Assembly (NCBI GenBank): GCA_044234625.1
Contig: JBIIIP010000111.1
Location: forward strand, 1 to 9,628
Source of the DNA: CACORA01 sp044234625
Lineage (GTDB): Bacteria; Planctomycetota; Planctomycetia; Pirellulales; UBA1268
Reading direction: 5' to 3'
Length of the DNA stretch: 9,628 bases
This document shows positions 5,920-9,628 of this stretch, one piece after another. The notes beneath the pieces are model-generated. The model was not told where the DNA came from. It ran no database searches and worked only from the letters and a program-made list of their open reading frames with translations. Within the stretch, counting starts at the first letter, position 1. Each line of letters opens with the position of its first letter. Made by a program: the position numbers and the translations under genes.

Positions 5920-5978
5920 GTGGCATAGACCTCTGGTCTGTGACCAAAAATCCCAACAGACCGGAGGTCTGTTGCCAC
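5920..5978. repeat. REPIN-like A/B pair 3 (59 bp)
   Basis: A (5920-5943) and inverted B (5955-5978) are separated by 11 nt (CCAAAAATCCC). The B stem has the A-T basal pair seen in pair 2. Confidence 0.85.
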
Positions 5979-5996
5979 TTTTGGGAGGCCCCCCTG

Positions 5997-6524
5997 CTAC
6001 ACGAACCGCTCGCCCCGAGCGTCCTTCGCTGACACGATCGGCTCGCCCGCGATCGGCCACGCGATTTGGAGCGTGGGGTCGTTCCAGAGGATGCATCGCT
6101 CCGACGCGGGATCGTAGTAGTCGGTGGTCTTGTAGAGCACCTCGGCCCCGGCCGAGGTCACGAGAAACCCGTGCGCCAGCCCCGGCGGGATCCACATCTG
6201 CCGCCGGTTCTCCGCCGAGAGTTCCACGCCGCACCATGCCCCCCGCGTAGGCGAATCGGGGCGGATGTCGACGGCCACGTCGAACACGCTCCCCACGACC
6301 ACGCGCACGAGCTTCCCCTGGGGCCTGTTCTCCTGATAGTGCAGGCCGCGGAGCACCCTCTCCCGGCTCACGCTGTGGTTGTCCTGCACGAAAGTCACCG
6401 GGCCGCCCACGGCCGTCTCGAAGGCGGCGTGGTTGAAGCTTTCGAAGAAACAGCCGCGGCTGTCTTCAAACACCCTGGGCTCGATCACCACGACGCCCGG
6501 AATGGAGGTGGCCTCGACGTGCAT
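5997..6524 (-). CDS. rfbC: dTDP-4-dehydrorhamnose 3,5-epimerase
   Basis: This 175-residue cytosolic cupin epimerises dTDP-4-keto-6-deoxyglucose at C3 and C5, the third step to dTDP-L-rhamnose. Visible: DSRGCFFESF (21-30), VLRGLHYQ (57-64) with catalytic His62, GKLVRVVVGSVFDVAVDIR (70-88), PPGLAHGFLV (113-122), and TTDYYDPASE (133-142) with the catalytic Tyr. Length and motif order are those of RmlC. ATG 6524 shares one base with the rfbA stop (TGATG) and has GAGGGG 8 nt upstream (6538-6533); the GTG at 6527, just before it in frame, is a less likely start. It is the last gene of the rfbBDAC operon. Downstream lie a REP array and then the RAYT gene on the same strand, so readthrough into RAYT is possible. 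Confidence 0.95.
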   Translation of the reverse strand: MHVEATSIPGVVVIEPRVFEDSRGCFFESFNHAAFETAVGGPVTFVQDNHSVSRERVLRGLHYQENRPQGKLVRVVVGSVFDVAVDIRPDSPTRGAWCGVELSAENRRQMWIPPGLAHGFLVTSAGAEVLYKTTDYYDPASERCILWNDPTLQIAWPIAGEPIVSAKDARGERFV

Positions 6525-7408
6525 CACGACAGCCCCTCGGTGGCGAGTTCACGCAGATACTCGCCGTAGCCGCTCTTCGCGTAGCGCACCGCCAAAGCCT
6601 CGAGGTGGCCATTGTCGATCCAGCGGTTGCGCCAGGCGATCTCCTCCGGGCAGCAGATCTTGAGGCCCTGCCGCTTCTCCAGAGACTGGATGAATTGGCC
6701 GGCCTCGAGCAGGCTGTCGTGCGTGCCCGTGTCGAGCCAGGCATCGCCGCGGCCCATCGTCTGCACGGCCAGTTGCCCCCGCTCCAGGTAGACCCGGTTC
6801 ACGTCGGTGATCTCCAGTTCGCCGCGGCCGCTCGGCTTGATCGAAGCCGCAATGTCGACCACCTGCTCGTCATAGAAATAAAGCCCGGTCACGGCATACC
6901 GGCTCCGCGGCTTGGCCGGCTTCTCCTCGATCGACTTCGCATGGCCGGCCGCGTCAAACTCCACCACGCCATACCGCTGCGGATCGGCCACGGGATAGGC
7001 AAACACGGTCGCGCCTTTCGTCTGCGCGTGTGCCTCCTTGAGCCGATGGCTGAGGTTGTGGCCGTAGAAGATGTTGTCGCCGAGCACGAGCACCGACGGC
7101 CCGCCGGCCACGAAGTCGGCGCCGATGATGAACGCCTGCGCGAGCCCCTCCGGCTTCGGCTGCACGGCGTATTCGATCGTCACGCCCCAAGCCGCTCCGT
7201 CGCCGAGCAGGTCGCGAAACCGCGGCGTGTCCTGCGGGGTGGAGATCACGAGAATGTCGCGAACGCCCGCGAGCATGAGCACGCTCAGCGGGTAGTAGAT
7301 CATCGGCTTGTCATACACCGGCACGAGCTGCTTGCTCACGGCGAGCGTGGCCGGGTGGAGCCGCGTGCCGCTGCCACCGGCGAGAACGATGCCTTTTCGC
7401 TTTTGCAT
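6524..7408 (-). CDS. rfbA: Glucose-1-phosphate thymidylyltransferase
   Basis: This 294-residue cytosolic nucleotidyltransferase makes dTDP-glucose from dTTP and glucose-1-phosphate, the first step of the pathway. Visible: the signature GGSGTRLHPAT (11-21), KPMIYYPLSVLM (34-45), QPKPEGLAQAF (83-93), LGDNIFYG (109-116) with the metal-binding Asp111, EEKP (161-164), GELEITDVN (196-204) and WLDTGTHDSL (224-233). Length matches RmlA. I chose ATG 7408 because GGAGG (7421-7417) lies 8 nt upstream and because the preceding 21 in-frame residues are not family-like and overlap rfbD. The gene starts 16 nt after the rfbD stop. In known RmlA enzymes dTDP-rhamnose gives feedback inhibition; I have not assessed allosteric residues here. 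Confidence 0.96.
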   Translation of the reverse strand: MQKRKGIVLAGGSGTRLHPATLAVSKQLVPVYDKPMIYYPLSVLMLAGVRDILVISTPQDTPRFRDLLGDGAAWGVTIEYAVQPKPEGLAQAFIIGADFVAGGPSVLVLGDNIFYGHNLSHRLKEAHAQTKGATVFAYPVADPQRYGVVEFDAAGHAKSIEEKPAKPRSRYAVTGLYFYDEQVVDIAASIKPSGRGELEITDVNRVYLERGQLAVQTMGRGDAWLDTGTHDSLLEAGQFIQSLEKRQGLKICCPEEIAWRNRWIDNGHLEALAVRYAKSGYGEYLRELATEGLS

Positions 7409-7416
7409 GCAGTCGG

Positions 7417-7421
7417 CCTCC
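7417..7421 (-). promoter_or_regulatory. Ribosome binding site of rfbA
   Basis: GGAGG on the minus strand in the 16-nt gap after rfbD, 8 nt before ATG 7408. It fixes the rfbA start against a longer in-frame reading. Confidence 0.75.
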
Positions 7422-7424
7422 AGG

Positions 7425-8318
7425 TCACGTGTCTTCGGCGGCGATGGCCGCCACCGTGGCTGCCACCCCATCCTGCCATGCGGGCAGCGTCTCGCCCAGC
7501 GTCTGCTCGAGCTTCGCCGTACTCAGCCGCGAGTTTGCCGGCCGCCGTGCCGGCGTCGGGTAGTCGGCCGTGGCGATGGGCAGGACGCGGTCAGGCGGGC
7601 AGCGGAGCGTGATCCCGAGGTCGCTGGCCGTGGCGAGGATCAGGCGGGCGAAGCCGCACCAGCTCGTGGCCCCGTGCGGGGCGAGATGGTAGATACCGGT
7701 GGCCGGAGGGCGAGCTTCGCCGAGCCTCCGCAGGAATGTGGTCGTCACCTCGGCGATGAGCGCGGCCGGCGTCGGAGCGCCCACTTGGTCGTCCACCACC
7801 CGCAGTTCGTCACGCTCGCGGGCAAGCCTGAGCATCGTGCGCACGAAGTTGTGGCCACGGGCGGCATAGACCCACGACGTCCGAAAGATCCAATGCCGAC
7901 ATCCGGAGGCGACGATCGCCCGCTCTCCCTCCAGCTTCGTGCGGCCATACACGGAGAGCGGAGCGGGCGGATCGTCCTCTTCGTACGGGCCGGGCTTCGT
8001 CCCGTCGAACACGTAGTCGGTGGAGTAGTGCACGAGCCAGGCGTTCAGTCGCCGGGCCTCGTCGGCGAGCGCCGCCACGGTTTCGGCGTTCACCGTGCGG
8101 GCCCGGTCGGCGTCCGTCTCCGCCCGGTCAACGGCCGTGTAGGCGGCGGCATTGACGATCACATCGGGCCGTGCATGCCGCACGAGCGCAGCCACCTCGG
8201 CAGGCCGCTCGAAGTTGGCATCCGCGGCGCCGTAGGCGGCCACCTCGCCGCAGCCAGGGAGCCGGGGCACGAGTTCCCCGCCCACCTGCCCGCCCCGGCC
8301 GAAGAGCATGATCTTCAT
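7425..8318 (-). CDS. rfbD: dTDP-4-dehydrorhamnose reductase
   Basis: This 297-residue extended SDR reduces dTDP-4-keto-L-rhamnose to dTDP-L-rhamnose with NAD(P)H, the last pathway step. Visible: the N-terminal cofactor loop FGRGGQVGGEL (6-16), PDVIVNAAAYTAVDRAE (51-67), HYSTDYVFDG (97-106), the catalytic YGRTK (Tyr124, Lys128), RTSWVYA (146-152), DDQVGAPT (176-183) and RRPANSRLS (258-266). All are RmlD hallmarks and the length fits. The ATG overlaps the rfbB stop (ATGA) and lacks a clear ribosome binding site, so translation is probably coupled to rfbB. The last two residues before the stop are not family-conserved. Confidence 0.96.
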   Translation of the reverse strand: MKIMLFGRGGQVGGELVPRLPGCGEVAAYGAADANFERPAEVAALVRHARPDVIVNAAAYTAVDRAETDADRARTVNAETVAALADEARRLNAWLVHYSTDYVFDGTKPGPYEEDDPPAPLSVYGRTKLEGERAIVASGCRHWIFRTSWVYAARGHNFVRTMLRLARERDELRVVDDQVGAPTPAALIAEVTTTFLRRLGEARPPATGIYHLAPHGATSWCGFARLILATASDLGITLRCPPDRVLPIATADYPTPARRPANSRLSTAKLEQTLGETLPAWQDGVAATVAAIAAEDT

Positions 8319-9373
8319 GAGCCGTAGTGCTTCGCGACCCAGTCGCGGTAGGCACCGCTTGTGACGTCGGCCACCCAGTCTTGGTGGGCGAGATACCAGT
8401 GGACGGTGCGGGTGAGGCCGCTGGCGAAGGTTTCGGCGGGCCGCCAGCCCAGTTCGGTGGAAATCTTGCGGGCGTCGATGGCATAGCGGCGATCGTGCCC
8501 GGGCCGGTCTTTCACGAACGTGATCTGTTCGCGGTAGCTATGGCCATCGGCGCGCGGCCGAGCCTCGTCGAGGATGTCGCAGAGCGTGTGCACGACATCG
8601 ATGTTGGCTTTTTCGCTCGAGCCACCGATGCAATACACCTCGCCAGGGCGGCCCGCTGCGAGCGTGCGGCGGATCGCCGAGCAGTGATCGCCCACATACA
8701 GCCAGTCGCGGACCTGGCGGCCGTCGCCGTAGATCGGCAGCGGCTTGCCGGCCAGGGCGTTGGCGATGACGAGGGGAATCAGCTTCTCGGGAAACTGCCA
8801 GGGGCCGTAGTTGTTCGAGCAGTTCGTGGTCACCACCGGCAGGCCGTAGGTGTGGTGGTAACCGCGGACGAGGTGGTCGCTCGCCGCCTTGCTCGCGGCG
8901 TAGGGGCTGTTGGGGCGATACTGGGTGGTCTCGGAAAACGGCTCGTCGTGGGGGGCGAGCGTGCCGAAAACCTCGTCGGTGGACACATGGAGGAAGCGAA
9001 AGGAGTCGCGTTCTGCGGGCGGCAGTGCCGACCAATGGGCCCGGGCGGCTTCGAGGAGCCGAAACGTGCCCACGATGTTCGTATCGACGAAATCCGCTGG
9101 GCCGTGGATGGAGCGATCGACGTGGCTCTCGGCCGCGAAGTGCACGATCGCCCGCACGCGGTGCTCGGCGAGGAGTCGCTCCACGAGGTCACGATCGGCG
9201 ATGTCGCCGCGGACGAAGACGTGCCGGGGATCGCCTTCCAGGGCGGCGAGGTTTTTCAGGTTCCCCGCGTAGGTGAGTTTGTCGAGGTTCACCACCGGTT
9301 CGTCGGCGGCGGCGAGCCAATCAAGCACGAAATTGCTGCCGATGAAGCCGGCGCCGCCGGTGACCAGGATCAT
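8315..9373 (-). CDS. rfbB: dTDP-glucose 4,6-dehydratase
   Basis: This 352-residue cytosolic NAD-dependent extended SDR converts dTDP-glucose to dTDP-4-keto-6-deoxyglucose, the second pathway step and the branch point to other deoxy and amino sugars. Visible: GGAGFIGSNF (6-15), LDKLTYAGNL (30-39), HFAAESHVDRS (78-88), the active-site STDEVFG (131-137) with Asp133 and Glu134, the catalytic YAASK (Tyr158, Lys162), NCSNNYGPWQFPEKLIP (184-200) and VKDRPGHDRRYAID (287-300). The full set matches RmlB. ATG 9373 sits directly before the Rossmann motif; no strong Shine-Dalgarno is seen. It is the first gene of the operon, with a promoter candidate about 45-75 nt upstream. Its product could also feed the 4-amino-sugar aminotransferase at the left edge. 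Confidence 0.97.
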   Translation of the reverse strand: MILVTGGAGFIGSNFVLDWLAAADEPVVNLDKLTYAGNLKNLAALEGDPRHVFVRGDIADRDLVERLLAEHRVRAIVHFAAESHVDRSIHGPADFVDTNIVGTFRLLEAARAHWSALPPAERDSFRFLHVSTDEVFGTLAPHDEPFSETTQYRPNSPYAASKAASDHLVRGYHHTYGLPVVTTNCSNNYGPWQFPEKLIPLVIANALAGKPLPIYGDGRQVRDWLYVGDHCSAIRRTLAAGRPGEVYCIGGSSEKANIDVVHTLCDILDEARPRADGHSYREQITFVKDRPGHDRRYAIDARKISTELGWRPAETFASGLTRTVHWYLAHQDWVADVTSGAYRDWVAKHYGS

Positions 9374-9417
9374 GGGTATTTTCTGCAGGTGCCCCGCGTG
9401 CCGTCGCCCGTCCCTTC

Positions 9418-9446
9418 TTTATCGGCCACGAAGCCGGGAGCGTCAA
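9418..9446 (-). promoter_or_regulatory. Candidate sigma70-like promoter of rfbBDAC
   Basis: On the minus strand TTGACG (9446-9441) is followed after exactly 17 nt by GATAAA (9423-9418). The -35 matches consensus at five of six bases and the -10 at four. The expected start near 9411 would give a leader of about 38 nt. It lies between the REP array and rfbB. Confidence 0.5.
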
Positions 9447-9487
9447 GAAACCCGATGGGAGTGGCCTGCGGAGTGTGATGCCCCCAC

Positions 9488-9546
9488 GTGGCATAGACCT
9501 CTGGTCTGTGACCAAGAAACATGACAGACCGGAGGTCTGTCACCAC
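9488..9546. repeat. REPIN-like A/B pair 4 (59 bp)
   Basis: A (9488-9511) and inverted B (9523-9546) are separated by 11 nt (CCAAGAAACAT). The B stem has the G-C basal pair seen in pair 1. Confidence 0.85.
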
Positions 9547-9553
9547 GGTTTTT

Positions 9554-9576
9554 GGGGCGCGCGCGTCTGTCGCCAC
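9554..9576 (-). repeat. Class C REP-like unit
   Basis: Read on the minus strand it begins GTGGCGACAGAC and runs into a CGCGCGCG-type alternating stretch. It follows a class B unit, as in the other arrays. Confidence 0.6.
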
Positions 9577-9628
9577 CAAGAGCCAAAAGTGGCATAGACC
9601 TCTGGTCTGTGATGCCCCCACGTGGCAT

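Larger units (their letters stand above)
5783..5978. repeat. REP array right of RAYT (B-C-A-A-A-B)
   Basis: Units: B at 5783-5806 (no A partner at the usual distance), C at 5815-5838, A at 5852-5875, 5886-5909 and 5920-5943, and B at 5955-5978. The three A units repeat every 34 nt with nearly identical 10-nt linkers (CCCTCCCCAC and CTCTCCCCAC). The array fills most of the gap between the RAYT promoter region and the 3' end of rfbC. It leaves 18 nt before the rfbC stop and includes no gene. Confidence 0.9.
9488..9628. repeat. REP array upstream of rfbB (A-B-C-A-A..., continues past the window)
   Basis: Units: A at 9488-9511, B at 9523-9546, C at 9554-9576, A at 9589-9612, and the first seven bases of a further A at 9622-9628. 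The sequences are the same as those around the RAYT gene some 3.5 kb away. The array begins about 40 nt upstream of the rfbB promoter candidate. Its full extent is not visible. Confidence 0.88.

Noticed and set aside
4818..5978. CRISPR array
   Set aside because: The 24-nt repeats are palindromic, occur in both orientations, and are separated by only 9-12 nt linkers that are themselves conserved. There are no unique spacers of CRISPR length and no cas genes.
5709..5978. N-terminal extension of the RAYT protein up to 5978
   Set aside because: The added 90 residues are translated REP units (repeating peptides such as HRPEVYATW and DQRSMPR). The AGGAG at 5718-5722 and the family's normal length support the start at 5708.
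6605..7612. Long plus-strand ORF (335 aa) opposite rfbA
   Set aside because: It mirrors the codon bias of rfbA, has no recognisable domain, and extends out of rfbA into rfbD.
8327..9478. Long plus-strand ORF (383 aa) opposite rfbB
   Set aside because: It is antisense to a gene with the complete RmlB motif set. Long antisense frames are common in GC-rich coding DNA and the translation shows no domain.
9321..9628. Minus-strand ORFs over the right REP array
   Set aside because: They are the same repeat-derived peptides as in the other arrays; they run over the rfbB promoter region and have no independent support.

Overview
This GC-rich window (roughly two-thirds G+C by eye, strong G/C bias at third codon positions) carries bacterial surface-polysaccharide or glycoconjugate genes and an unusual set of palindromic repeats centred on a REP-associated tyrosine transposase (RAYT). 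The base composition, gene content and style of palindromic repeats suggest a planctomycete-like chromosome (Pirellulales-like). That placement is an inference, because the window holds no phylogenetic marker.

Plus-strand operon, 1-4764: the C-terminal part of a DegT/DnrJ/EryC1/StrS sugar aminotransferase (cut by the window start), a polytopic WecA/WbpL-type phosphoglycosyltransferase, a small PglC-like monotopic phosphoglycosyltransferase, an acyl carrier protein, an ANL-superfamily adenylating ligase and a FabG-like SDR. The first five genes are chained by short stop/start overlaps and are probably translationally coupled. The SDR is set apart by 157 nt holding a nearly fully base-paired palindromic element (3901-3999). 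Together the genes look like a route to an amino sugar, its possible acylation through a carrier-bound acyl group, and its loading onto a polyprenyl-phosphate carrier.

Middle, 4765-5996: two arrays of short palindromic repeats flank a RAYT gene on the minus strand (5157-5708). The repeats fall into three related classes. A is GTGG followed by a hairpin. B is an inverted partner ending in CCAC. C shares the end sequence of B but carries a GC-alternating palindrome. A and B form 59-bp REPIN-like pairs with an invariant 11-nt spacer, and the base of the B stem shows compensatory changes.

Minus-strand operon, 9373-5997: rfbB, rfbD, rfbA, rfbC, the complete four-gene route from glucose-1-phosphate to dTDP-L-rhamnose. 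The genes overlap or abut, and a good sigma70-like promoter candidate lies upstream of rfbB. The RfbB product is also the usual precursor of dTDP-4-amino sugars, which could link this operon to the aminotransferase.

Right edge, 9374-9628: the rfbB promoter region, then a third array of the same repeats that runs off the window. The rfb operon is thus bracketed by REP arrays. I see no rRNA, tRNA or CRISPR array, and no hairpin-plus-T-tract terminator.
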